From contig JBGTQJ010000085.1 of NCBI GenBank assembly GCA_041941305.1, positions 1-33,506 on the forward strand: 33,506 bases of DNA, in the 5' to 3' direction. The number at the start of each line of letters is the position of its first letter. The first letter of the stretch is position 1. The DNA comes from JANSWP01 sp041941305. GTDB lineage: Bacteria > Bacteroidota > Bacteroidia > Chitinophagales > Saprospiraceae. This document shows positions 7,664-16,461 of this stretch, piece by piece. The notes below the pieces were generated by a model, which saw only the letters and a list, made by a program, of their open reading frames with translations, was not told the DNA's origin and made no database searches. The position numbers and the translations under genes are program-made.

Positions 7664-8635
7664 TTATGGCTTGTTTAAAGAGTAAGCAGTAGAAATACTA
7701 CTTCTGCTTGTAGTGACTTTGCTTTGATCATCTGGATAATTGTTTTCAAAAACGCAATCCAAAAATTCAAGGTAACAAGCTTGTTTTCCATTCATATTGA
7801 AAACCGCTCCACCTCTTAAGAAGGCATTATTTTCTGTAAAAGAGCAATTTTCTAAATAAAGATTACAAACACCTTCTTCAGTGGCGTTACAGATAGCTCC
7901 TCCATATGTTCCGATATTTCGGATAAAAGAGCAGTTTTTTAATACAGGACTGCTGATGCCATTATTTCTTCCATTATTGTATATGGCACCTCCATCAATT
8001 CCTGCTTCATTTTGTTCAAAAGTACAATTAATGAGAGTAGGGCTGGCTTCGCCGGCAACACCAAGGTTGTACATGCCTGCACCATCCCGTCCATAGTTCT
8101 TTCTAAAAATACAATTTTTGATAGTTGGTTTTGAACTTCCAGTTGAACCATCATTAAACCAAGCTCCTCCGCTTCTTACTCTATCACCTTCCTGACCATC
8201 ACCACCTGCATTGCCTGCTTCGATGATGAACCCATCAATTAATGTTGATTCAGTTACATTTCTAGTATAAACTACATTGTAAGAGTTGTCTGCAATTCCA
8301 GGTTCGGCAATTTCACCAGTAAGGATGGTAGGATTTAAAGTAAAGTTTCTTTCATCAATTGAGTTTTCCGTTCCGAAGAAACCTCCAATGAGTTGAATAC
8401 CCTCTGGGATTTCAAATGAAATAGTTCTGTCTTTTTTGTTGGTTGGTGAAAAGGTGCCTTTAGCTACCCAAATTTGGTCGCCAGCTTGAGCTTGTGCAAG
8501 TGCGAAGTTTAAGTTGCCTAGAGCATTTTCCCACGATGTGCCTGTTCCAGTAGCGCCCTGCTTGACATAAATGACCTCAGCATTAAGCTGCCAGGCAATT
8601 GCCAGGAGCAAGGCTAGTAGCATAGTCGGTTTCAA
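7664..8635 (-). CDS. Secreted right-handed parallel beta-helix protein, no T9SS tail
   Basis: A 323-residue protein with a signal peptide (MKPTMLLALLLAIAWQLNA) and a pectin-lyase-like fold. It opens VIYVKQGATGTGTSWENAL, the typical first coil of Bacteroidota beta-helix surface proteins, followed by QAGDQIWVAKGTF and GIQLIGGFFGTE. Ladder repeats follow: TIKNCIFRKNYG-GAGMYN, TLINCTFEQNEAG-GGAIYN, VLKNCSFIRNIG-GGAI, YLENCSFTENNA-GGAVFN and FLDCVFENNY. Each rung has an N-C-(S/T/I)-F asparagine/cysteine stack. No active-site residues of a polysaccharide lyase are recognisable. Related proteins usually run on to a T9SS domain; this one stops after the fifth rung with a short polar tail (KVTTSRSSISTAYSLNKP), so it may be truncated or use another export route. 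The start is TTG (8635) or ATG (8623); a TGA lies just upstream. Confidence 0.75.
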   Translation of the reverse strand: MKPTMLLALLLAIAWQLNAEVIYVKQGATGTGTSWENALGNLNFALAQAQAGDQIWVAKGTFSPTNKKDRTISFEIPEGIQLIGGFFGTENSIDERNFTLNPTILTGEIAEPGIADNSYNVVYTRNVTESTLIDGFIIEAGNAGGDGQEGDRVRSGGAWFNDGSTGSSKPTIKNCIFRKNYGRDGAGMYNLGVAGEASPTLINCTFEQNEAGIDGGAIYNNGRNNGISSPVLKNCSFIRNIGTYGGAICNATEEGVCNLYLENCSFTENNAFLRGGAVFNMNGKQACYLEFLDCVFENNYPDDQSKVTTSRSSISTAYSLNKP

Positions 8636-8971
8636 AATTTCAGCGTTTAAATGGTGAACAATGGAGCCACTTTCTTTAGTGACATGCTAAAGCCTAAAAT
8701 AGGAATACGTTCATGAAATGGGATAAAACTCTAATGCTGAGATAGAATGGGATTAGTGCAAATAGTTTTCACTATTTGGTAAGCTGGGAAAGTTTACATC
8801 TGGGTTTGGGAGTTATAATAATGGGATAAAAAATAACTCTGGGTCAAAAGTAAAAAATTGATTTATAAACAAAAAAATTATTTGAATTATTTTTCAATTT
8901 TTTATTTCGACTATTCCAATACAAAAAAAATGCCGATTTTCCCGCTTACCCTAACTCAGCAGTGTTTTGCT
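8636..8971. other. 336-bp intergenic stretch, leader of the beta-helix gene
   Basis: No convincing gene. It has a direct repeat AATGGGATAAAA at 8717-8728 and 8820-8831 (a third partial AATGGGAT at 8746), and a 7-bp hairpin CAAATAG/CTATTTG near 8760-8780. No exact TAnnTTTG box was found for the beta-helix gene. Confidence 0.5.
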
Positions 8972-9820
8972 TTACATCTTTCTTTTTTTGTATACTTTTT
9001 TAATCCTAAACCACTTATTAATGTAAGTGGAGAAGGTGATGCCTCCAAAAAAATATAAATCTTTACCCTTTGGATTCCCTCTAAATTTACCGTCAGGGTT
9101 CGGCATATCATAATCAAGGATTTCGGGACTTCTGAATGATAAATTGGCAGCTACAGGATTGATAGCTTCTAAAGCCGTAAGGTCTGGGTATCTGGCACTT
9201 ATATCGTCCAAATAATCTGTAAAGGTCTTCCGAAAACCAACTTCAAAACCTATATTCAATTTTTGATTAAAATTAATATTAAACCCCATTCCCAAAGGGA
9301 TAGACAATTGAATTCTATTGTATTGTTCGATGGTTGAATTGGGTAGTGTTTGTCCTTCAGTGCCCAAAGGTTGAAGATTTACCCATTTCCCTTTATAGGC
9401 AGCTTGTGGATTAAAATAGAAACCACTAATTCCTGCAAATAGATAGGGTGCTGCTACCCGTTTATCTGCTTCTCCAAACCAGATAAAAGTCATTTCAGTT
9501 TGCAGACCAAATTCAAAAATGTGGGAACGAAAGCTCAAATTCCGCTCACGGACTGATTGAATTTCTTTGTAATTGGCATCAGATCCAGAGATTTCTCCTT
9601 TGTAAAAATGAGCCTTTAGTGAAAGTGTTTTGTTAAAATTAATTCGGGAAAAGAAACCAAGTGCCATGTTGATTTCATTTCTCTCAAAGTTGGTTTGCTG
9701 AAGGTCACCTAAATAATTTGAAATACCCATAAAACCTCCAATTTCCAAACTTGATTGGGCATTTAATGAAAAGTGTATAAAATTTGTCAATAGGATCAGT
9801 GTAATGAGTTTTTGTCTCAT
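8972..9820 (-). CDS. DUF6089-family outer-membrane beta-barrel protein
   Basis: A 282-residue protein with a signal peptide (MRQKLITLILLTNFIHFSLNAQ, cleavage after NAQ) and alternating hydrophobic strands of a small outer-membrane barrel. The mature start SSLEIGGFMGISNYLGDLQ, the middle PYLFAGISGFYFNPQA, the GFEVGFRKTFTDYLDDIS segment and the end NPKGKDLYFFGGITFSTYI closely follow the DUF6089 pattern found throughout Bacteroidota. The function of the family is not established; its size and fold suggest a structural or assembly role in the outer membrane. The protein ends in a basic tail (KKVYKKRKM). It is the first gene left of the 941-bp gene-free region and may be read together with the beta-helix gene, though 336 bp separate them. 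Confidence 0.85.
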   Translation of the reverse strand: MRQKLITLILLTNFIHFSLNAQSSLEIGGFMGISNYLGDLQQTNFERNEINMALGFFSRINFNKTLSLKAHFYKGEISGSDANYKEIQSVRERNLSFRSHIFEFGLQTEMTFIWFGEADKRVAAPYLFAGISGFYFNPQAAYKGKWVNLQPLGTEGQTLPNSTIEQYNRIQLSIPLGMGFNINFNQKLNIGFEVGFRKTFTDYLDDISARYPDLTALEAINPVAANLSFRSPEILDYDMPNPDGKFRGNPKGKDLYFFGGITFSTYINKWFRIKKVYKKRKM

Positions 9821-9871
9821 AATGTAAAATTTTGTTCAAAGGATTTGTTAAAAGCATTCTTACTTGAATTC

Positions 9872-10074
9872 TTTCATATTGAAGTTGTCTAAAGTTTTTT
9901 TAACGACCGTCTTGCAAGCCCTTGATACTGAATACTTCAGCTATTTTTCCTCTCGTACTTTCTCCCAAAGGGATCTCTTCGGGGCAAGTACGAAACTCAA
10001 AATGAGCTTCGTCTTCAGTATCAATGACTTACAATGCAATCCATTCAAATACTTTAGACAACTTCATGAAGAAA
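9872..10074. repeat. ~203-bp imperfect palindrome (foldback element or structured RNA)
   Basis: The two halves are reverse complements about one centre (position 9973) with no indel. Exact blocks are GAAGTTGTCTAAAGT (9881-9895) with 10051-10065, TTGATACTGAA (9922-9932) with 10014-10024, and CGTACTT (9954-9960) with 9986-9992. Outer pairing reaches 9872/10074. The tip holds CCCAAAGGG facing TCTCTTCGGGG. About half of the bases between the blocks also pair. A 96-codon reading frame across it (9864-10154, +) has no recognisable protein and is probably spurious. No transposase or clear target duplication is seen. Confidence 0.75.
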
Positions 10075-10761
10075 TCAGCAAAAAGAATTTTAACTGTGCT
10101 AAAAACACAGATATGTCATGGGATAATAAACCTCTACTTTTAAATACTGGCTAAATTCAAAAGGAAGAACCTGACTTTGCTTATTGGATAGGAGGGATAC
10201 TAATCCAAATGTGATTCAATACTACTATTCCTATTTTATGAAAGGGATAAGGTGTTTGTTTTGTCTGAGCAAAAGCCTTTAATTTAAGCTGCTCAATTTT
10301 TCAATGTGCGAAGATTAAGTAGTTGAATTTACAAAGTCATATTTTCAATCGAATGGTAGGGTAAAGGTAGGAAGGTCAGGAAATAATTACAATAAAATAA
10401 ATAAAAAATTATTCAATTTGAAAAAATTTATTTTATAAAAAATTGTAATTCATTTTATTGCATTTTGTTTTTCAGTAGTTAAAATATTTTATTTTGAAAC
10501 AATTTGATGAAAAAAATATATGAAATAGAAAGACGCGAACTATACATATTAAAAATAATTTTAAATTGTTTGGCTGGTTTTTTGCGAATAATTTTAAAAT
10601 GCCAACCCAAAACTTGCTAATTTTAGTCCCTAAAATTATTTTCATTTTTTTGACTAGACTAAATACAAAACTGATACTTTGATTTTCTCAATTCTAAAGT
10701 AACTGTCCAAAACTTTCGCCAGCTTTCAGAATTGGGCAGTTGCCACAAAAATATCCTGTGA
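10075..10761. other. AT-rich intergenic region upstream of the large M43 gene
   Basis: About 690 bp without a gene. The part at 10376-10560 is extremely AT-rich (A- and T-tracts). The motif AATAATTTTAAA appears twice around 10553-10606. The gene-proximal end holds the promoter candidate listed separately. Confidence 0.6.
10650..10681 (+). promoter_or_regulatory. Promoter candidate for the SprB-repeat M43 protease
   Basis: TTG (10650-10652), a 21-bp spacer and ATACTTTG (10674-10681), matching six of eight positions of TAnnTTTG. It would give a leader of about 75 nt before the ATG at 10762. Confidence 0.4.
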
Positions 10762-13700
10762 ATGAAAACGAAAATTTTACCGATTACCTTTTTTTTCTAC
10801 TTTTTAGGATGCTTTCATGCTTCAGAAGCTCAAATTTCCGGACCGATTTCCAGTATGTCCGATGAAAAAGAACTACCCACCTGTGGCACCGACAGGATAA
10901 ACCACCTTCACAGTCAGAATAATGAGGGGTTTAAAAAAGACCTGGAGCATTTTAAGAATGTTGTCGTACCTCATTTGGCCTCCCTAAAAAACTTGACTGA
11001 AGACAGTGGAAATATTCTGACTATTCCCACAGTAGTTCATATTATTCATAATGGGGAACCAATAGGACAAGGCCAAAATCTTTCAACAGAAAGAATTGTG
11101 GCTCAAATTGATGTATTGAATCAGGATTTTGCGGCCTTAAACCCAGAATTCGCTAATACTCCAACTCAATGGACAAATGCATTAGGTACCCCAAATATTC
11201 AATTTTGCCTTGCAAGTGTTGACCCGATGGGAAATTCGACTGATGGAATTGATCGCCAACAAATCACAGTAACTGGAGATGATTGGCAAAACAATAATAT
11301 CAATTCTGAAATAAAGCCAACACTGAACTGGAATCCAGATCACTATCTCAACATATATGTATTGCCTATCCCTGGAACCACAGCACAAGGGGGAGTAGTC
11401 GGATTTTCAAATTTCCCGACCATGTTTTCTGTTGGAGCTCCAACAGATGGCCCTGTAATCGATTATAGATGGTTTGGTGCTCCCGGATTTGGACAATCAG
11501 GGTATCGAACGATTACCCATGAAATGGGACATTATTTGGGTTTACCACATCCCTTTGAAGGAGATAGCTGTAATGATGATGACGGACTTGCAGACACTCC
11601 AAATATAGAAGAGCCTACCCGGAATTTGGCAAACCTGAATTGTTCGAATACCTATCCGAGTGGTCCGGTTAGCTGTGGAAATGAACATATGTATGTCAAT
11701 TATATGGATTATACAAACGAGAATTGCTATACATCCTTTACTCAGGAACAAGTCAATGTAATGAGGGCAGTATTAGATGGTACTTCTCAGGGATTTGGTT
11801 ATGGAAGCAGAAAACCCTTAGTTGACCACGCAGCAATTGCTTGTATTTTGGCTGAGAATGACGCTGGGATTTTGGAGGTACTTGAACCTTCACCCCGGGT
11901 GTGCAGCAATGATTCGATTGCACCAATAGTGACCTTGAGAAATTTTGGAACAGAAGAATTAAAAAATGTATATGTCTCTTATCAAATCGATGGTGAAGCC
12001 CCCATAGACACTTTTTGGCAAGGGAGTTTGGCATCAGGGAGCAATTTGAGTCTGACTTTGGACAAATTCGTTCCTCCAACAGGAGTATATGAATTCAAGA
12101 CCTTTACACATTCTCCAAATGGGGTGATGGATGAGCGCATGGCTAATGATACCGTGACCGTAAATCCAATCGCATTTGTACCTGTAGGACCACCAGTATT
12201 GGAAGATATGGAAGGAGAAATGCAATTTCCCACAACTGAAGGCTATTTTAGGCTTCAAATCAATCCCATACAAGACAATTTTGCTTGGTTAATTGCCAAT
12301 GGATTATCTGCATTTGGTGATGGAAATGCTTGCTTATTCTTTAATAATTTTGATGGTACCAATGATAACAATCCATTTGGAACTACGGATGCCATTATTT
12401 CTCCCCATTTTGATTTGTCAGATTCTCCCAATGCCCAATTGACTTTTGATGTGGCATATGCTCCTTTTGACGAAACCTTTTCTGATTCCCTAATCATTTT
12501 GGCTGCAATCAACTGTTCCATAAATTATGACAATTTGCTTTATTTCAGAGGAGGAGATGATTTAGGTACATCGCCACCTGTAGATACTTTCTGGATACCC
12601 AATTCTACCAATTGGCGAACGGAGATTATCGATCTGAGCCAATTTGCAGGAGTTTCAGATATATCGTTTGCATTTATCAATCTTTCTGGCTGGGGAAATA
12701 ATTTGTTTCTGGACAATATAGAGGTAAGTCTTCCTTGCAGTATGGTATTAAGTGCAGAATCTGAAGATGCTACCTGTTTTGGCGATTGCAATGGAACCGC
12801 ATTAGTCACTGTTATGGATGGTGGAGATAATTTAACTTATGAATGGAGTGATGGCCAAACAGAACCGATGGCATCCAATTTATGTGCAGGAAATTATGAG
12901 GTAACAGTAACAGATGAATTCGGTTGCGCATTGGTAACTTCTGTTGTTGTTTCTGAACCTAGCCAATTGGAAGCATCTGTTAATGCTTCAAACGAAACTG
13001 CCTATAATGCTAGTGATGGAACTGCGAATGCAGACGTTACGGGAGGTAATAGCGGTTACGCTTATATGTGGAGTAATGGTCAAAATACATCATCAATCAA
13101 CAACCTTTCTCCAGGGAATTATTCATTGACAGTTACAGATTCCAAAGGATGCCAGGTGTTGCAATCTTTTGAAATAGAAGCATATGATTGCAGTAGTTTT
13201 GGAGCCAGTGTCCAATCTACTTCAGTATCTTGCTATGGGGGAACAGATGGTACTGCCAACGCCAATCCTCAGGGAGGTTCAAGTCCCTATTTGTATATTT
13301 GGAGTAATGGCTCGACTAATCAACAAATTAGCAATTTGCCTGCTGGAACCTATTCTGTCACAATAACTGATGACTCAGATTGTCCCTTTATTACAACAAT
13401 TGAGGTTACTCAGCCAGATTTATTAGAAGTTGATGCTTCTGCAACAAGTGAAACTGGAAGTGGTGCAAATGATGGTACTGCTACTGCTTTTCCATCAGGA
13501 GGTACACCACCGTTTAGCGCGTTGTGGAGCAATGGTCAAGGTGGTGCTACAATTTCCAATTTACCTCCAGGAAATTACGCTGTAACAATAACGGATGATA
13601 ATGATTGTACTACCACTGCTTCTGTAACAGTAAATTCATTCGATTGTGGTGGCTTTGGTGCCAGTGTAAATGCTGAAGATATTTCTTGTTTTGGTGCAAT

Positions 13701-15528
13701 GGATGGTCAAGCCAGCGTTTCTGATTTGACAGGTGCAACACCATTTACCTTTAGTTGGGATATTGGCTTGAATGATCAAATCATTTCAAATTTGGGAGAA
13801 GGAACTTATCAGGTCACGGTAACAGATGCCAATGATTGTGGTACTGTCTTAACAACAACGATATTGGAACCTACTGAAATAAACCTAAATTTGAATATAA
13901 CAGATGAAACTGGAAATAATTCAAATGATGGAATAGCAACCACAAACGTAAATGGAGGAACTCAACCATATACCTATTTATGGAGCAATAATCAAACAAC
14001 AAACACAGTAACTAATTTGGCACCAGGTAATTATAGCGTAACCGTTACTGATGCCAATAACTGTACAATTACTCAAAGTTTCATTATTGATGAATTTATC
14101 TGTGTAATGGAAGCTGATTTGGAAATAGAAAATGCTACCTGCCCCAACGCTGCTGATGGGATGGTAGTAGTAACAGTTGAAAATGGTACAGAACCTTACA
14201 ATATCAGTTGGTCGAATGGTTCTTCCGGAGCAGTAGTTAATAACTTGCAACCAGGATTTTATATTGTGACAGTCGAAGATGCCAATGGATGCGATGATTT
14301 GCATACCTTTCAGATTATGGGTTTTGACAATGAAGATCCCACAGTTCTTGCTCAAAATATTGTTGTTGAGTTAGATGACCAAGGAATGGCTACCGTGAGC
14401 ACGGATATGGTAGATAATGGAAGTTTTGATAATTGTGGAATCAGTTCAATGAGTTTAAGTCAATCTAGTTTTGATTGCCAGGATATTGGCGATATCACGG
14501 TCACATTTACAGTTGAAGACGAAAACGGAAATACATCCTCACAGACTGTGACCATAACTGTAGAGGATAATCTTCCCCCTGCTTTAAATTTCTGTCCCAC
14601 TGATATGGTGTTTATGGATTGTGAAGGAGAAATAGAATATGATTTGCCACAAGCAACAGACAATTGTGGAAATCTTCAAATAGATTTAATTGAGGGTATA
14701 GGAAGTGGAGGTTTGTTTCCTGTAGGTGAAACTATAGAGACCTATCAAATCTCAGATATTGGTGGAAATATGGTTGAATGTAGTTTTTCCATTATCTTGG
14801 TATACGATTTGGAAGCCTCTTTTGAAGTGACAGAACCCACTTGTTTTGGATTTTCTGATGGCTTTATTCTTCCGAGCGCTACTGGCGGAATTCCTCCTTA
14901 TCAGTTTAATTTCAGCGGGGGTGGAGATCCTGTGAATTTATCCTCTGGTATCTATTTCATTACGCTCACTGACGCAGAGGGCTGTGCAATTATCGAAATG
15001 ATTCAAGTTGAAGAACCTGAGGATTTGACCATTACTATTGGGGATGTAGTTAATGCCACCAATGGTACTGGGGGAAGTATTGAAGTGTTTTTGGCCGGAG
15101 GAACTAGTCCTTATTCATTGGATTGGTATCTGGATGGAAATTTATTAAGTGATGCAGATCCCACTAATTTGGCGCCAGGAGATTATGAAATAGTAGTGAA
15201 TGATGAAAATGGCTGTCAAGTGATTTCTGAAATGGTCACAGTTGACAATATGGTTAGAGTCAATAACACGGATTTGGAAAAATCTATAAGGGTTTTTCCA
15301 AATCCAACTGATGGAGCTGTTTTTGTTTCCTTTGATTTGAATGAATCAGTTTGGGTTGATATTAAAGTTTTGGACCTTACTGGAAAATTAATTCATCCTG
15401 TAACCAGCGAACAAATTGATAGCAGTACATTCATGATAGAAATCGGACAGCAGAATCCAGGAGTATATTTATTTAAAATTCTGATTGACGAAAATCTAAT
15501 TACAAAAAGAGTTGTATTGCTGCATTAG
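10762..15528 (+). CDS. Giant M43 (pappalysin-like) metalloprotease/adhesin with SprB repeats and T9SS tail
   Basis: A 1588-residue secreted protein. Signal peptide 1-23 (cut after SEAQ). The M43 domain (~60-345) has the zinc site HEMGHYLGLPH (His253, Glu254, His257, His263) and Met-turn NYMDYT (Met315). Residues ~350-660 contain a CARDB-like beta domain and a jelly-roll/MAM-like domain. Nine SprB-type repeats follow, starting near 659, 734, 810, 887, 962, 1040, 1114, 1351 and 1421; two HYR-like domains (~1190-1345) split the seventh from the eighth. The T9SS sorting domain (~1510-1588) has FPNPTDG and ends KRVVLLH. M43 enzymes are zinc endopeptidases; SprB repeats occur in gliding adhesins. 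The protein is probably exported by T9SS and attached to the surface, combining proteolysis and adhesion; substrate unknown. It is monocistronic, ending at a strong terminator. Confidence 0.92.
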   Translation: MKTKILPITFFFYFLGCFHASEAQISGPISSMSDEKELPTCGTDRINHLHSQNNEGFKKDLEHFKNVVVPHLASLKNLTEDSGNILTIPTVVHIIHNGEPIGQGQNLSTERIVAQIDVLNQDFAALNPEFANTPTQWTNALGTPNIQFCLASVDPMGNSTDGIDRQQITVTGDDWQNNNINSEIKPTLNWNPDHYLNIYVLPIPGTTAQGGVVGFSNFPTMFSVGAPTDGPVIDYRWFGAPGFGQSGYRTITHEMGHYLGLPHPFEGDSCNDDDGLADTPNIEEPTRNLANLNCSNTYPSGPVSCGNEHMYVNYMDYTNENCYTSFTQEQVNVMRAVLDGTSQGFGYGSRKPLVDHAAIACILAENDAGILEVLEPSPRVCSNDSIAPIVTLRNFGTEELKNVYVSYQIDGEAPIDTFWQGSLASGSNLSLTLDKFVPPTGVYEFKTFTHSPNGVMDERMANDTVTVNPIAFVPVGPPVLEDMEGEMQFPTTEGYFRLQINPIQDNFAWLIANGLSAFGDGNACLFFNNFDGTNDNNPFGTTDAIISPHFDLSDSPNAQLTFDVAYAPFDETFSDSLIILAAINCSINYDNLLYFRGGDDLGTSPPVDTFWIPNSTNWRTEIIDLSQFAGVSDISFAFINLSGWGNNLFLDNIEVSLPCSMVLSAESEDATCFGDCNGTALVTVMDGGDNLTYEWSDGQTEPMASNLCAGNYEVTVTDEFGCALVTSVVVSEPSQLEASVNASNETAYNASDGTANADVTGGNSGYAYMWSNGQNTSSINNLSPGNYSLTVTDSKGCQVLQSFEIEAYDCSSFGASVQSTSVSCYGGTDGTANANPQGGSSPYLYIWSNGSTNQQISNLPAGTYSVTITDDSDCPFITTIEVTQPDLLEVDASATSETGSGANDGTATAFPSGGTPPFSALWSNGQGGATISNLPPGNYAVTITDDNDCTTTASVTVNSFDCGGFGASVNAEDISCFGAMDGQASVSDLTGATPFTFSWDIGLNDQIISNLGEGTYQVTVTDANDCGTVLTTTILEPTEINLNLNITDETGNNSNDGIATTNVNGGTQPYTYLWSNNQTTNTVTNLAPGNYSVTVTDANNCTITQSFIIDEFICVMEADLEIENATCPNAADGMVVVTVENGTEPYNISWSNGSSGAVVNNLQPGFYIVTVEDANGCDDLHTFQIMGFDNEDPTVLAQNIVVELDDQGMATVSTDMVDNGSFDNCGISSMSLSQSSFDCQDIGDITVTFTVEDENGNTSSQTVTITVEDNLPPALNFCPTDMVFMDCEGEIEYDLPQATDNCGNLQIDLIEGIGSGGLFPVGETIETYQISDIGGNMVECSFSIILVYDLEASFEVTEPTCFGFSDGFILPSATGGIPPYQFNFSGGGDPVNLSSGIYFITLTDAEGCAIIEMIQVEEPEDLTITIGDVVNATNGTGGSIEVFLAGGTSPYSLDWYLDGNLLSDADPTNLAPGDYEIVVNDENGCQVISEMVTVDNMVRVNNTDLEKSIRVFPNPTDGAVFVSFDLNESVWVDIKVLDLTGKLIHPVTSEQIDSSTFMIEIGQQNPGVYLFKILIDENLITKRVVLLH

Positions 15529-15546
15529 AGAACGAAAAAAAAATAA

Positions 15547-15579
15547 TGAGGCATCAAAATACCAGATGCCTCACTTTTT
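15547..15579. terminator. Bidirectional terminator between the M43 and CBM48-HhH genes
   Basis: TGAGGCATC (15547-15555) and GATGCCTCA (15565-15573) form a 9-bp stem with a 9-base loop. TTTTT follows on the plus strand, and a long T-run (A-rich on plus, ~15534-15546) follows on the minus strand, so it can end both converging genes. Confidence 0.85.
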
Positions 15580-15598
15580 ATATTGAAGTTGTCTTAAG

Positions 15599-16231
15599 TT
15601 ATTTTACTTTTCCTCCTTTTAATTGTTCTTGTAATGTTTGCAACTTCTCCCAATCACCCATATCTGCCAATTTTGCTTGCTTTGACCAGGTTTTTGGATC
15701 GTGCATTTTAAATCGATTACCAGCGTTTGCCAATACTTCTTTTAATAGTGCCAACTTGGCTTTTGACAAATCACTGAAAGTATTAACCCCAGCTTCATTT
15801 AGGAGCTTTTCGATTTTTGGTCCAATGCCTTCAATCTTTTTCAAGTTGTCTTTTTCGGAAGTTTTTGCTGCTGTTTGTTTTGTTGTTCTCTTAGTTTTTG
15901 ATTTTACAGGAACATCCAAAACTTCATCTACAAAAACTACGGAGTTGTCGACTCCAAATGGAGTAGGGTAGTAAGCCTCTGCTTCCCAATCATTTTCCCA
16001 CTGAGCATTATCAATCAAATAGCGGAATTGATAGGCTTTGCCAGTTTCCAATTCAAGGGTTGCTTTGAAAGCAGCTTTCTGTGCTTTCATTTTGATTCCC
16101 TTTTCCCATTCCCAATTGTTGAATTCCCCTAATAGTCGCACATCGGTGCCTCCATATACGGCTTCTTTAGGAAGTGAAAAAGTGACCTTACAGACTTGTT
16201 TTGATTTCAAATACTTTTTAGATAAACTCAT
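15599..16231 (-). CDS. CBM48 glycogen-binding domain fused to a helix-hairpin-helix domain
   Basis: A 210-residue cytoplasmic protein (no signal peptide, many Lys). Residues ~8-105 form an AMPK/isoamylase early-set CBM48 domain: CKVTFSLPKEA, DVRLLGEFNNWEWEKGIKM, FKATLELETGKAYQFRYLID, WENDWEAEAYYPTPFGVDNSVV. A Lys/Thr-rich linker (~108-130) leads to a helix-hairpin-helix motif (LKKIEGIGPKIEKLLNEAGV) and a short helical tail. CBM48 binds alpha-glucans; this HhH type (IEGIGPKIxxLL) occurs in L21/L32-like and other small Bacteroidota proteins and often contacts nucleic acid or protein. The pairing is known in Bacteroidota annotations only by domain, as far as I recall. Its neighbour, divergent, is a GH31 alpha-glucosidase, consistent with alpha-glucan metabolism. 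A terminator-like hairpin sits in its leader. Confidence 0.75.
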   Translation of the reverse strand: MSLSKKYLKSKQVCKVTFSLPKEAVYGGTDVRLLGEFNNWEWEKGIKMKAQKAAFKATLELETGKAYQFRYLIDNAQWENDWEAEAYYPTPFGVDNSVVFVDEVLDVPVKSKTKRTTKQTAAKTSEKDNLKKIEGIGPKIEKLLNEAGVNTFSDLSKAKLALLKEVLANAGNRFKMHDPKTWSKQAKLADMGDWEKLQTLQEQLKGGKVK

Positions 16232-16250
16232 TCTTGAACAATTTAAAATG

Positions 16251-16275
16251 AAAAAAACGATCTTCTACAAGATCG
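16251..16275 (-). promoter_or_regulatory. Terminator-like hairpin in the CBM48-HhH leader (possible attenuator)
   Basis: On the minus strand CGATCTT-GTAG-AAGATCG (16275-16258) is followed at once by TTTTTTT (16257-16251), 20 bp before the ATG at 16231. No minus-strand gene lies upstream for it to terminate, so it may attenuate this gene. Confidence 0.5.
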
Positions 16276-16461
16276 CATTTAGAGTGTGTTTAAATTTTTC
16301 TTTCCTTAAAACCAACATCTTATGAACCTGACTGCAAATTGCCTTAATCATTTATCCCGATAAATTCTTTCGACAATTAATTGTCAGAACCATAAGCTTT
16401 TGATTTTCAGTTCGTAAAATTTTTATACATACTCTTAACTAAAAATTTGATAATTCTTTAT

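Noticed and set aside
9872..10074. The palindrome as an integron attC site or a retron msr-msd
   Set aside because: The GTT/AAC ends have the opposite orientation to attC R sites, and there is no integrase or reverse transcriptase in the window.
9864..10154. A 96-codon plus-strand reading frame
   Set aside because: It runs through the imperfect palindrome, and its composition follows the palindrome rather than a protein family. No signal or domain was recognised.
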